A DNA stretch of 64,000 bases from Pyropia yezoensis. Lineage: Eukaryota; Rhodophyta; Bangiophyceae; Bangiales; Bangiaceae. Positions 1 through 9,324 of the stretch are shown here, in pieces (position 1 is the stretch's first letter; every line of letters begins with the position of its first letter). Made by a program: the position numbers and the translations under genes. The notes beneath the pieces were generated by a model. It was given only the letters and a program-made list of their open reading frames with translations. It ran no database searches and was not told the origin of the DNA. The stretch spans positions 4,766,299 through 4,830,298 of the forward strand of contig CM020620.1 in assembly GCA_009829735.1 (NCBI GenBank), read 5' to 3'.

Positions 1-1091
1 TCGAGGTTGTCCGCCAGAGGTTGAAGCGGGGCCTGCAAGTAGTCATAGTACGGCCCTTCAAAGGCCTCGGCCTCCGACGGGGGTGGCTGCTTGCCAAATA
101 GATGCGCCAAATACTGCACGTATGGCCGCATGCCGTCGCCGCCCTTGACTGCGGCTGGTCGGCCTGACAGCGCAAAGAAGGGGCGATACTTGAACAAAAG
201 TTTGATGAGCTCCTGGTGGCGGCGGGAAAGCACGGGGTATCCCACCCGGTTGGTCACGTAAGAGGAGGTAGGCATGATCACTACCCGGATAGCCTCGGCG
301 GCCCAGCGGTCAAGAGCACCAGGCGATGGCAATTCAGAAGACAGCTCCAGCGCAAGTCCCAGGTTGGCGTGGTTGTCGCACAACGTCCGCACCGTATTCC
401 AAACCGCCCATGGCTCGACGCTTGCACTGCCCGCCCCGCCTCCGCCGCCACGCCCGCCCAGCAGCACCCCGTCGGCGCCGCGGACGCCACCAACAGCGCC
501 GCCACCGCCACCGCCGCCGACGACACCCGACCCCGCCGGCTGGGTCACATCTGCGAGCTCATCCAGAGGGGAGGCACTCTTGGCGGCGACACCCACCCGA
601 ATCCACACCTGCATGCCTGATGCCAGCGCGCTGGCAATGCAGCGACCATAGTTGGCAAGTCCCGCCCCCCGCACCCCATTCCCGGCAGGTGCGTCCACCA
701 CAAGCGCCCGCACGCCGAGGTGAGTGGCGTAGGCCACTTCCTCCCGGAAGGCAGCCTCAGACGCGGCACGAACCACCGGCGAAGAGGAGGCGGTGTTGAT
801 CCAGGGGGACACCTTGCCAATGATGCCCGACTGCCATTCCGCCGACGACAGTTCCACGTCCGACCGGGTCAGCGGGTCCGACCGCACGATAGGGGGGGGG
901 TGCGGCGCATCGAAGCTGGGCGAAGGGGTGAGCTCCACCGGCCGCGCGTACCGGGGGTGCACCAGAGGGGCCAGGACAAAGTCACATCCGGAGGACTCGG
1001 CAGCCTCGAGCGCCTGCCGCAGTCTGGGCAAGGACGTCACATCCAGACCGATGTTGAGCTGGTCCCCGGTAGTTGGGTGAGTGACCACCAT
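1..1091 (-). CDS. PRMT5: Protein arginine N-methyltransferase 5 (PRMT5), N-terminal part, runs off the left edge
   Basis: The minus frame is open from an ATG at 1091 to position 1, giving 363 codons without a stop, and continues beyond the window. Early residues show the PRMT5 pattern NIGLDVTSL followed by FVLAPLVHPRY. Next come RSDxxxSSxEWQSxIIGKVSPWI, then a RTLCDN stretch and PTSSYVTNRVGYPVLS. The last visible residues, PYVQYLAHLF, a PPP motif and DYLQAPLQPLADNL, match the end of the TIM barrel. This is the barrel that binds the partner MEP50 in animals. The catalytic Rossmann/beta-barrel half must lie left of the window. PRMT5 makes symmetric dimethylarginine on Sm proteins and histones. 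A glycine-rich insert (about residues 187-215) sits in the barrel where animal proteins have an acidic loop. Family assignment is sure; the exact start is likely but not proven. Confidence 0.93.
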   Translation of the reverse strand, partial: MVVTHPTTGDQLNIGLDVTSLPRLRQALEAAESSGCDFVLAPLVHPRYARPVELTPSPSFDAPHPPPIVRSDPLTRSDVELSSAEWQSGIIGKVSPWINTASSSPVVRAASEAAFREEVAYATHLGVRALVVDAPAGNGVRGAGLANYGRCIASALASGMQVWIRVGVAAKSASPLDELADVTQPAGSGVVGGGGGGGAVGGVRGADGVLLGGRGGGGGAGSASVEPWAVWNTVRTLCDNHANLGLALELSSELPSPGALDRWAAEAIRVVIMPTSSYVTNRVGYPVLSRRHQELIKLLFKYRPFFALSGRPAAVKGGDGMRPYVQYLAHLFGKQPPPSEAEAFEGPYYDYLQAPLQPLADNL

Positions 1092-1594
1092 AGTGGCAGT
1101 CCAGAAGAGGGGCCGGGAAGAGGCAGCGGTGGACCGACGAGTGTGGAGTGAATGGGCCGTCGCCGAAAGCGCGCGCGCGTACACAATAGGCAACAAGGTC
1201 AAGCACTCGCGCGTTCGTCGCGGTGGTGCGCCGCCGGCGCGATGCCCGGATCAGTACGTTAAAGTAGCACCCCAAATGGCGAACGACAGGACACTCAGAG
1301 ACAAAGCTGGCTACCTACAGTACTGCACCAGACTGTAACACAGAGTCAGCCGACACGACCGCCATGAGCGAGCACACATCACCCGCCGCGACTTCGTACG
1401 AAAGAAACGACCTTTAAAGCCACAACCACCTGCCGGGCGAGAGTCTCGGCGAGACAGGGAGGCAAAACGCAACCTGCGTGCACATGAACAAGAAAGAAAG
1501 GGTACGCATGCGGCGCAACAAACCAACCCTGACCAGGCATAGAAGCACCCGTTGGCCATGCTCCTCCACCTCCCACATTGTGTCACCCTCGCGA
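1092..1594. other. Intergenic region between two minus-strand genes
   Basis: This 0.5-kb gap holds the 5' flank of PRMT5 and the 3' flank of the next gene. No convincing reading frame, RNA gene or repeat is visible. A TTTAAAG string on the minus strand near 1412-1420 might be a weak TATA-like element for PRMT5, but it is far from the ATG and not convincing. Confidence 0.5.
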
Positions 1595-2122
1595 TCAATC
1601 GCTGTCAGAGCTCCGCCGCCGACCGCCAGAGACCTCTGCCAACTCCGCCGCCACAGTTTCATCCACTGAATTGACGCTCCACTCGACGGCCTCTTCCAGA
1701 AGGCGCTCCACAATTTTGCGCATCACCTTGCCTTCAGCCCGCTCTGGCAGCATTGACACATCCACACGCTCGTTGAGCGCTTCCGTCAGCGGCGCCGCGA
1801 GCTGCCGGTGGACGAGGTCAACCAGCCGCGCCCGCCGGGTCTTGAGCGGCATCCCTTCCGCGAGCAGCAGCTTGAGCATTTCCACGTTTATCTCGGGCAT
1901 GAAGCTAAGCAGAGACGGCTCCAGCTCAGGGTTGATGCGCTCGACGACCTTGGAAATCAATCGGGATTCGCGGCCCTCCCTGACGAGTGAGAGGGAGAAG
2001 GGCGAGGAAGAGGGAGGGGTGGCGGAGAGTGGAGGGCAGACGGTATGGGGCAGAGAAAGGGCACGGGAAGCTTGGAGGAAGATGGAAGAAAGAGTGGCAA
2101 GGGAGGGTGAAGCAGTGGACAT
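1595..2122 (-). CDS. Hypothetical protein, 175 aa, possibly mitochondrial
   Basis: An ATG at 2122 opens 175 codons. The first 45 residues are rich in Ser, Ala and Leu with few acidic residues, like an organelle transit peptide. From about residue 50 the composition changes to an ordered, helix-prone domain with alternating hydrophobic and charged residues. Examples are LISKVVERINPELEPSLL, then EMLKLLLAEGMPLKTRRARL, then EGKVMRKIVERLLEEAVEW. The tail is RRRSSDSD. I do not recognise the family. Codon use and the clean ordered block argue for a real gene. It lies about 500 bp upstream of PRMT5 on the same strand. Function is unknown. Confidence 0.6.
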   Translation of the reverse strand: MSTASPSLATLSSIFLQASRALSLPHTVCPPLSATPPSSSPFSLSLVREGRESRLISKVVERINPELEPSLLSFMPEINVEMLKLLLAEGMPLKTRRARLVDLVHRQLAAPLTEALNERVDVSMLPERAEGKVMRKIVERLLEEAVEWSVNSVDETVAAELAEVSGGRRRSSDSD

Positions 2123-3180
2123 GTCAGGAGGTGCCGCCTGGCCCGACGCCCAGTGTCAGCCAAAAGAGCACAGGTGCTCACAAACAACACAAACCGTGCA
2201 GCATTCCCATCACCAGACAAAACAAAGGCGCGGAGGAGGGAGCAAAAAAAGAACGCACGACACGAATGGAAGATCGATTTCTTCATTGGCCTTCCGGACC
2301 ACCACTTCCACCTGCCGCTCGGACAGCATCGTGGCGGCGGACGCGCACGTCAGGTGCGGCGCAGCGTCACGGGGACACAGCCGCAGCGGGAGGCGGCAGC
2401 ACCAAGAGGGAGGGGCGGCGAGGGAGCACCCTTTACCGATAGCAAGCAAGAGGAGGTGGTCGGGGGCCGGCAAGAGCGGAGTGTGCAACACGCCGCAACT
2501 CGTGAGCGAGCGAGCGCGATGACGCGACACCAAGTGTGCACACGCGACCCCACTTCCTCCACAAACCCGAAAACGTTCAGTACTGGAAGTATGTTCGCAA
2601 AAGCGCTGAAGCCTATCAGCTGATGGAGGCTACTTGGTGGCAAGTTAGCAGGACCATGAAATCCCAGGAAACGCTTTCTCAATACTACATGTCCTAAGAT
2701 AAAGTCCAACCGTACTAGTCTCATCTAAGTCAAGTCAATGACGAAGAGAGGTGCTTACAAGTCATCCTATCCATTGATCTACTCGCAACCTGACGCATGA
2801 TGGACACTCCTATCTCTTCGCCTGCAACATCTCGCCGGATCTGAACCTGACGAATACCCGCGCCCGGAAAGCCCGGGTGTCGGATCTATGCGCGTCCCGC
2901 CGCGTTCGGACAGCCCGGCGTCGTGTCGGGGCGTTTCTCGGGAGCGCATTCGAGACGTTCTGTGCAACCAAACCCTCAGTGCTGGATTGTGACATCATTG
3001 CCGCATTCTTACATCAGAGATGCTCCCGAGGACAGAATACGTCATGTTCTCTGCTTTGGTGCACTCTATCATGCGGCATTCCGTGATCAATTCGTTGTCT
3101 CATTGAGAGGGTTTCCTGGGCGTTTCCTGGCCAGCAATGTGTGTTTCCTGAGCCAACTAACCGATAGTTAGCAGGACGTT
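2123..3180. other. Intergenic, less GC-rich stretch without a supported gene
   Basis: About 1 kb of lower GC content than its surroundings. Open frames are short and show no family pattern on either strand. Several short GC palindromes (for example around 2860-2890) are present without clear terminal repeats. I see no RNA gene. Confidence 0.5.
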
Positions 3181-5017
3181 CTGTTGTTTTTTGGCGGCTG
3201 TGGCGGTGGCCATAGATACCCGCCCCGTACGCTTCCCATAGCAAGCGGTGGGAGCGGGTGTGGCCCGGCTACCTCCATCACTTGGTGGAGGAGGGCGAGG
3301 AGAAGGAGGAGGAGATGGTACGGGAGGAAGTGGGGAGACGGGCAACGTCCGCCGCCGTGGCGGTGGTGGCGGGGGCAGCGGCGGCGGCAGGGCGGGTGAC
3401 GGCCGCGGCGGCGTGGGGAGAGGAGGGCGGGGCGGGGAGGGGAGAGGAGACGGGGAGGGGCGGACTTCTTCTGCCTCGCCGCCGACGTCAAGTCACCTGG
3501 CCACCCTCATTCGCGTGCCGTCTGGACGCGTGCGGTGGCTGCACGCCGCCGCGTCGGCGCCGCGGCTGTTGTCGCGGACGCTGCCGGGCCTGCTCGACCT
3601 GCTGCGGCTCTTCCCGCAACCTCGTGTCAGTGGGACCCCCTGCCCACCGGTCCAGTGCCCGCCATATCCCCGGGGGTCCCACGCGAGGACGTGGACGCGC
3701 GGCGCACGAAAACGTGAGCCCTGCCACCACCGCTGTCGCCGCCGCAGCCACCCGGCCTCCCGCCACCGCAACCACCGCCACTACTTAGCACCGCTACCGC
3801 CGCCGCCACCGCCGCCACCCCTACCGCCCGCCGGGCGGCCAGCCCCTCGCCATGCACACCCAGGCCCCCAGCCGCGCGCATCGCCATTGTCACTCAGCAC
3901 CGCCCGGAGAGGGGGCTCTGACGCGCCCTGTCGTCAGCCGCCGCCTCCACCGCCGCCACCGTCGCCGTTGCCGTCGTCACTGCCGCTTCGAACGACGCGC
4001 GTTTGTTCTCCGCGCGTGGCAGGTCACGCCACCAAAGCACACGCAGCGCGCACCTTCCCTCCCCCGCACCCGCCCCTTTATTCTCTCTCAGTGTCCAGAC
4101 CACACTCGGCCGCCCCCCCCTGTTGGCGCATGCCCTTTTGACGGCGGGGCGGACCCCCCGTTTGGAAAAACCTCCAGACGGGCGGCACGGCCACCCCGCG
4201 GCGCGGCGCGCGAGCGCGCTGCTGCGGGAGGTGGCCCTGGCGGTGGCGGGCGGCGGGCGCGGCGCCACCGCGGACGAGGCGCTCGCCGCACGTTCTCCCC
4301 CCCCCCTACCTCTCCCTCCCCGGCACCGCCGTCCAGCGCGCGAAGCGCGCGCACCAGGCCCACTTGGGATGACGAGAGGGCGGGCGGCAGTGGCGGCGCC
4401 TCCCCCCTTCCCCCCGCCCCTCGCGCCTCGCCTCCCCCCCCCCCGCCCCTCCTCTTTCCCTGCGCAGAGTAGAAGGGGGCTCTGCAGGGGGGCTGCGGGG
4501 GGGCCACCGCCGCCGCCACTGTCCGCCGCCGCACCTCCCTGCCCCTTAGACCCGCATGCCACCCCCACTCCACCCGTTGCTCCCTGCTGGCGGGCTCCCC
4601 ACCCTTAGCCTACCCGCTCTCTGCCCCCGCCGCCAGCACAACAGCGCCCACGGGGTAGGGGGAGCAACAGCGTCCACGGGGGCGGGGGGAGCGCAGCGAT
4701 GCAGCCCACGTGGCCGACAGGGGTGGGAGCGGCGGCGGTGCCCAGCCAAGCTCACTTCCCAGTATGCCCTCTTTTCCCTCTGTGTGGTGTGCCCACTCGA
4801 CGATGTATCTATGCACCAAGGTGTTCGCAGTCCACGCAAGGGTGCTCCTACTTAGATACCAGCTGGTGCAGGCGGTGGAATATGAGTCACTGATGTCCAG
4901 TCTGTGGGAACGCTCAGGTGCAGAGGTCGAGCGCACAACAACAATGATATTTCGAAAATTTGTAAACCATTGTCTCGCACCCTGTAGCGCAGGGACACGG
5001 AGGAAACGCCTCCATCA
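3181..5017. other. Low-complexity GC-rich region, no gene supported
   Basis: Long runs of CCG, GGC, CCC and GGG triplets keep all frames open, so the many overlapping open frames carry little weight. A stretch near 3530-3620 reads in one plus frame as a short leucine-rich helix (LLDLLRLFPQP) followed by a GTGAGC string at 3713. It could be an exon with a donor site, but no matching downstream exon is visible. I leave it uncalled. Confidence 0.4.
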
Positions 5018-5835
5018 GAGCATGTCTATCGGTGGAGCTAAAACCCATACCCATTCAGCTACTTTTTATAGCGATAGCTCCGAGCATGTCTATCGGTCCT
5101 GAGCCATCCTGGCGTCTTCAGCAGACTTGCATGTCGAAAAGAGAGCCACTTGATGTGGAATTCTATTTAATTTGCTAAGTCTGAAGGGTTTGAAGAGTGG
5201 CGAGACAACGCACACGCTCGTGAATCGCTGCCGACATCCCTGCCTGCCTGTCATTGCGTGACCCGTCTCACCCTCCGACTTTTACTACCCCCGCCCCCCC
5301 CCCGTTTTTTTTCCAATGGACGACCTATTTACGCACCTGTTGAGCGACGATGACGAGGAGGAGGCTGTTATCGAAGTATGCTTTAGAGGCAGGCACAGGA
5401 ATGGGATCAGTCACGGCGGGGGAACTCGGGCTGTCCGCCGACGATGCCATGGTCCTCGCTGACATGCGAAGGGGGGGCGGCCACTCGAGAGTCGCAGCTC
5501 CAACGAAGACGGCGGGTAGTGCCATGGGTTGGACGGAGGGACAGGCGGGCTTTGCAGTTGCGAGTGTCACTCTGACCATATTTGTGCCACTTCTTCTTTA
5601 CTTCTGAACAGAAATTGTGCCACCGCCGCTCATTCCTGGGATAGAACCATCTGATTGGCTTGGCTATAGTAGCTCAGAGGATAGCTCTGAGCTATCCTCT
5701 GCGCTATCCGAGCCCGGATTTGGCCCCGCAGATAGCTCAGAGCTATTTTTTATGGGTTATAGGTGCACCGATAGACATGATCTGAGCTATAACCCATAAT
5801 AGTATGGGTTTTGGGTTCCACCGATAGACATGCTC
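5018..5835. mobile_element. 818-bp non-autonomous DNA transposon (MITE-like), probably PIF/Harbinger
   Basis: The left end reads GAGCATGTCTATCGGTGGA and the right end is its inverted complement, ending in TCCACCGATAGACATGCTC at 5835. Both ends are flanked by TCA (5015-5017 and 5836-5838), a 3-bp target-site duplication. The core GAGCATGTCTATCGGT recurs just inside each end: at about 5078 on the left, and at about 5769 as an inverted copy on the right. That is typical of subterminal transposase-binding sites. The interior is too short for a transposase but holds a 48-codon acidic frame. A 3-bp duplication suggests PIF/Harbinger, although that superfamily usually duplicates TWA, so the family is an inference. 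Confidence 0.75.
5316..5462 (+). pseudogene. Short acidic reading frame inside the 818-bp transposon
   Basis: An ATG at 5316 opens 48 codons beginning MDDLFTHLLS, followed by an acidic cluster DDDEEE and then a basic stretch. Acidic N-termini of this kind are common at the start of PIF/Harbinger transposases. This is probably the truncated 5' end of the parent element's transposase. No catalytic residues are present. Its status as a remnant is an inference from position and composition. Confidence 0.35.
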
Positions 5836-6065
5836 TCATGGCGGCCAGTGAGAAGCCGCTGTGGCTCAATGGAAGCGTTCGCAGGTCCACCCCGCGCCCC
5901 CATACAAAGGTGTGGACACCCAGGCCTTCTCGGTCGGCAGCCCTCGGCATGCACTGCGTGCAGCGCTGACTTTCCTTCAAAGCGCGCCGCCGACACCCTC
6001 CCCGTGGCAGTGTTCTTGACGGGGACGAGCCCTGGGCGCCAGCGGCGTGCGCAACCCTGCGACCT

Positions 6066-6082
6066 TACCCCCCCACCCCCCC

Positions 6083-6118
<36 letters not shown>
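6066..6118. repeat. Poly-C tract just upstream of the ankyrin gene
   Basis: Over 50 bases of almost pure C with two A interruptions near the left side. It lies within the presumed 5' untranslated region of the ankyrin-repeat gene. It can form G-quadruplexes on the minus strand. Its true length may be uncertain in the assembly. Confidence 0.9.
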
Positions 6119-6126
6119 TTCATTTG

Positions 6127-7545
6127 ATGGCCACGCCGACGGGTGCCGCTGCGGCGCACTGTGGCGACCTCCTCCTCCGCCACCGCCGCAACGACGGTCC
6201 ACGCTGTGCCTGTGAAGACTGCGCGACGTACAAGGTGCTGGAGGCGCGCATGTTGGCGGCCGAGGCAACGGGCAATGCCACCGCCGCCACACAAGCGAAG
6301 ATGGCGGCCGGTCGTGCCCGCCATCGCCACCGCCGCGCCGCGGACCCCCGCTGTACATGTGATTACTGTCGGACGCTCCAGATGATGAGGGCAAATTCCG
6401 CTGCGATCGATGCGGCGACCGCCGCCACCGCTGCCGCAAAAGCAGAGGCGTCGGCCGCCCAGGCGGCGGCGGCTGCCGCCCACGAGGCGCTCCGCGACGC
6501 GGAGGCGGATGGTGGCGGCGCCGGCCTGGTGGCGGCCCTGCTAGCGGCGGGTGCGTCCATCGACGCCCCCCCCAGCAGCCACCTGGGGCTCGCCTCCGCG
6601 GGCACGCCATCGCCGCTGACCGCCGCTGCCGCCGCCGGCCACACTGCGGTGGTCAACGTCCTCCTCGCGGCGAGGGCGGCGGCAGACGGGGCGTGTGTCA
6701 GCACCTTGGTACCCCGCGCGCCGCTGCACGCGGCGGCGGCGGGGGGCCACGCCGGCGTCGTTGCGGCGCTCCTGGGTGCCGGCGCCACCTTGCACATCAA
6801 GGACAGTAGCCGGCGGCTGCCGCTACACATTGCTGCCGCCCGCGGGCACACAGTGGTCGTGGGGGTGCTGCTCGCCGCGGGCGCGGCGGTCAATGCCACC
6901 CAGGGGATGTACTGGACGCCCCTCCACGAGGCCGCCTCACGTGGCCACGCGGAAGTGGTGGCGGCGCTGCTCTCCGCGGGGGCCGAAGTGGCTGACACGG
7001 ACAGCGTGGGCGCCGACCAGGCGCTGCACCTGGCAGGGTATGGGGGGCACGCCGTGGTGGTGGCGGCGCTCCTCGACGCGGGCGCGGCGGTTGGCGCGCG
7101 CAACGCGGAGGGCGTCACGCCCCTCCACGGGGCCTCGGGGGGCGACCACACGGCGGTGGTGATGGCGCTGCTGGCAGCGGGCGCCCCGGTCCACGGGGCG
7201 AATGATATGGGCGACATACCCCTCCACCGGGCGGCGCAGGCGCGGTCGGCAGGGCCGGTTGCGGCGATGCTGGCTGCCGGGGCCGTGGCGTTTGCTTGGG
7301 GCAACCGTGGCTACACGCCCCTGCACTGCGCGGCTTTGCATTGGCGGGTGGAGGCCGTTGGCGTGCTGTTGGCGGCGGGCGCGTCGGCGGAAGTGGTGGA
7401 CCGCGTTGGCGCGACGCCGCTGCACCTGGCTGCGAGGGGTGGCCACGTGGCGGTGGTGCGGGTGTTGGTGGCGGCGGCGCCGGGTGCTGTCGCGCGCGTC
7501 AGTGGCCTTCGGAAGACGCCGCTGGATGAGGCGGAGACAGGGTAG
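6127..7545 (+). CDS. Ankyrin-repeat protein with duplicated N-terminal cysteine motif
   Basis: The ATG at 6127 opens 472 codons. It is preferred over an upstream in-frame ATG at 5830, which lies in the transposon end and would encode a poly-proline leader across the poly-C tract. Residues about 15-45 and 60-90 hold two copies of a motif, RHRR-x3-PRC-x-C-x2-C followed by a leucine-rich helix. From about residue 140 to the end there are roughly ten ankyrin repeats with typical TPLHxAAxxGHxxVVxxLLxAGA signatures. The protein is alanine-rich and probably a cytosolic or nuclear protein-interaction scaffold. The TAG at 7543-7545 is followed in frame by 18 more codons that continue an ankyrin-like helix. 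The stop could be recent or leaky. Partner and pathway are unknown. Confidence 0.85.
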   Translation: MATPTGAAAAHCGDLLLRHRRNDGPRCACEDCATYKVLEARMLAAEATGNATAATQAKMAAGRARHRHRRAADPRCTCDYCRTLQMMRANSAAIDAATAATAAAKAEASAAQAAAAAAHEALRDAEADGGGAGLVAALLAAGASIDAPPSSHLGLASAGTPSPLTAAAAAGHTAVVNVLLAARAAADGACVSTLVPRAPLHAAAAGGHAGVVAALLGAGATLHIKDSSRRLPLHIAAARGHTVVVGVLLAAGAAVNATQGMYWTPLHEAASRGHAEVVAALLSAGAEVADTDSVGADQALHLAGYGGHAVVVAALLDAGAAVGARNAEGVTPLHGASGGDHTAVVMALLAAGAPVHGANDMGDIPLHRAAQARSAGPVAAMLAAGAVAFAWGNRGYTPLHCAALHWRVEAVGVLLAAGASAEVVDRVGATPLHLAARGGHVAVVRVLVAAAPGAVARVSGLRKTPLDEAETG

Positions 7546-7654
7546 CATCGGCAGGCCGCGCAGGTGCTGCGTGCGGCCGCCACCGTGGACATCAAAGAGT
7601 AGAGAGATTCTTAAATTTAGTCCATGCCTGAGTGTTCGTTCGCATTGATCAAAA

Positions 7655-7668
7655 AATAAAAAAATAAA
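7655..7668 (+). terminator. Tandem AATAAA polyadenylation signals for the ankyrin gene
   Basis: Two AATAAA hexamers (7655-7660 and 7663-7668) lie about 110-120 bases after the ankyrin stop codon, in an A-rich patch within otherwise GC-rich DNA. Position and sequence fit canonical 3'-end processing signals. Use in this organism is not established. Confidence 0.5.
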
Positions 7669-8486
7669 AGACTCGTCTATTGGACTCCTTCAGGGGGGGA
7701 CCCGCCTGGGGGCATACATAGGCGAGGAAAGCGGCAGGGGAAGCCGACGGGGTGCAAGTGGGCGCGGCCCCGGCGGCCGACCCGACGTGGCGGGTGGTGG
7801 CGGCCGCGCCCCCAAACGACGCCCCGGCTGGCTCGGCCCAGGGCGTCGTGGGGGTGGCCGCGGCGGGAGCGCCGCCGGCGGCCGGGCTGTGATGTACAGA
7901 GAAAAGAGCGGGGGATGGAAGGGGTGGGTGGGGGGGGAGGTACACCGACGGGCGGCCCGTTTGGCGCCATGCCCTGCCGCCCTGGTTGGCTGCGCGGTAG
8001 CGGCGGTGCCACCGCCACTTGAATGGGCTCGCATGCGCCAAGTGAGTAGAACCGCCACCCCCCGCCCCACTCCTTTTCCTCCTCGCCCTTGCCCATTTTG
8101 ACCGAGCAGCTTGCGGTGGTGACACCCGCACCCCCCCCCCCTCGTTCTCACTGCCAGCTTACGGTGAGGGTGGATTGTGTTTCATCCACTGGGTCAGTCT
8201 GCCTATTAACGGTCGCTGTGCTACTGTCCACGTGGTGCAGCGCAACGGTGTATGTATGTACATACATGTGGCAATGCAACCGAATGAACTCTCTTTATTC
8301 GAGGCGGAGATGGGGTGTGTGAAGTGGTCGGATGCGGTCGCCCGGCCGCGACAACCCACATCCCGCGCCGTTCAAAACAAAATCAGTGCGCTGCGGGGCT
8401 CAGTCGACCACCGAGCCGCAGAGAGACGTTCCCCCTCACTCGTCCTCTTACCCCCTTCCGTGTTCCCCTCTCCCGCCAGGGGTGAC
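7669..8486. other. Intergenic region between ankyrin and spondin genes
   Basis: Convergent 3' flanks of the ankyrin (+) and spondin (-) genes. Several frames stay open because of GC bias, but none shows a family pattern. A small palindromic ATGTATGTACATACAT string lies near 8250-8270; a similar one occurs near 35465. I see no RNA gene. Confidence 0.5.
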
Positions 8487-9161
8487 CTAGCGCACCCGCT
8501 GGACAGTGTACCAACCAAAGGGGCGCCCGAAAGCGGGATACCCGCGGCGGAGGGAAGAGATGGTCGTCGGCGGCATCGTCTTCTTGTTTCCAGACATGTG
8601 GCGCCGCCCCGAGTCGGTGCCAGCGTCGTAGAGGATGAGGGGGCCCGACCGCCAGTGGCGCCACCCCCGGCGGCCGCACATGTCGAGGGCGTGGAAGCCG
8701 GTAATCCAGTCAGGGCTGGGGGCGGCCATGGTTGCGGCCGACAGGTAGGGGGTGCGCTCCCCAGCCTTGACGCGCAGGGACACCATGGCGGTGCCGCTCT
8801 CCGTAGGCTTCCCCGTGCCTGCGTAGGCGCCCACGTGGCCAGCCTTCATGTAGCGCCCCAGCTGCGCACGCAGCACCGTCGGGTTGCCCGTCTCTGCCAC
8901 GTTCTGGATGCCCTGCGACGCAAAGGAGCCTGGCGACCACATCTGATAGGCGGGGCTGTGGCTGGCCACGGTCGGTGGGGACCAGTGGCCGCCCTTGGGG
9001 TAGGAGCGGTGGGTCTTGGGGGACCACTTGAAGTAAAACTTCACCTTGTAAACGGCGTCACCGTGGCAGCCCGGGTGGGCGTCGGCGGGGGCGCCCGCGA
9101 GGGCCACGGCCAGCGCCAGCGCTCCCGCAGCAAGCACCCTCGTCATCGACGAGTAGGCCAT
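8487..9161 (-). CDS. Secreted spondin-domain protein
   Basis: The ATG at 9161 opens 224 codons. Residues 1 to about 27 form a signal peptide: short polar start, an alanine/leucine core (LAAGALALAVALAGAPA) and a cut near AHPG. The rest matches the Spond_N domain. YKVKFYFKWSPKTH is followed by HWSPPTVASHSPAYQMW, then a GIQNVAETGN segment, PSPDWITGFHALDMC and the hallmark DAGTDSG near residue 177. In F-spondin this domain sits in extracellular matrix proteins; single-domain versions occur in algae and bacteria. The protein is probably exported to the cell wall or matrix. The reverse-strand open frame over the same DNA is a shadow. Confidence 0.88.
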   Translation of the reverse strand: MAYSSMTRVLAAGALALAVALAGAPADAHPGCHGDAVYKVKFYFKWSPKTHRSYPKGGHWSPPTVASHSPAYQMWSPGSFASQGIQNVAETGNPTVLRAQLGRYMKAGHVGAYAGTGKPTESGTAMVSLRVKAGERTPYLSAATMAAPSPDWITGFHALDMCGRRGWRHWRSGPLILYDAGTDSGRRHMSGNKKTMPPTTISSLRRGYPAFGRPFGWYTVQRVR

Positions 9162-9317
9162 GACTGGTGTGATTGCAAGGTGGGGGGAGGCAGAGGTCCG
9201 GGAGGGGTGGGGGGGGTGCGAGGCAGCCGTGGGGGGAAGACTGTGGTCGGTGAGTAGGCAGGTAGGGTTGTGCTGGGATACCGGCTGGGCGACGGTTGCT
9301 GGTGGAACGCCGGGCTG

Positions 9318-9324
9318 CTTTATA
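9318..9324 (-). promoter_or_regulatory. TATA box (TATAAAG) of the spondin gene
   Basis: TATAAAG on the minus strand lies 157 bases upstream of the spondin ATG in a GC-rich setting. It would place transcription start near 9290 and leave a leader of about 130 bases. Confidence 0.55.

Noticed and set aside
3248-4608. Several 200-300 codon frames in both directions
   Set aside because: Low-complexity Pro/Arg/Gly composition, overlapping each other, with no domain. They are explained by GC bias.
5856-5900. tRNA-like A-box string (TGGCTCAATGG)
   Set aside because: No B-box or cloverleaf partner follows, so it is not a tRNA gene.
5830-6126. Upstream in-frame ATG for the ankyrin protein
   Set aside because: It lies in the end of the 818-bp transposon and would translate the poly-C tract into poly-proline. 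The ATG at 6127 is a better start.
8175-9257. A 360-codon plus-strand open frame over the spondin gene
   Set aside because: Shadow of the spondin gene, whose minus frame shows signal peptide and conserved domain motifs.
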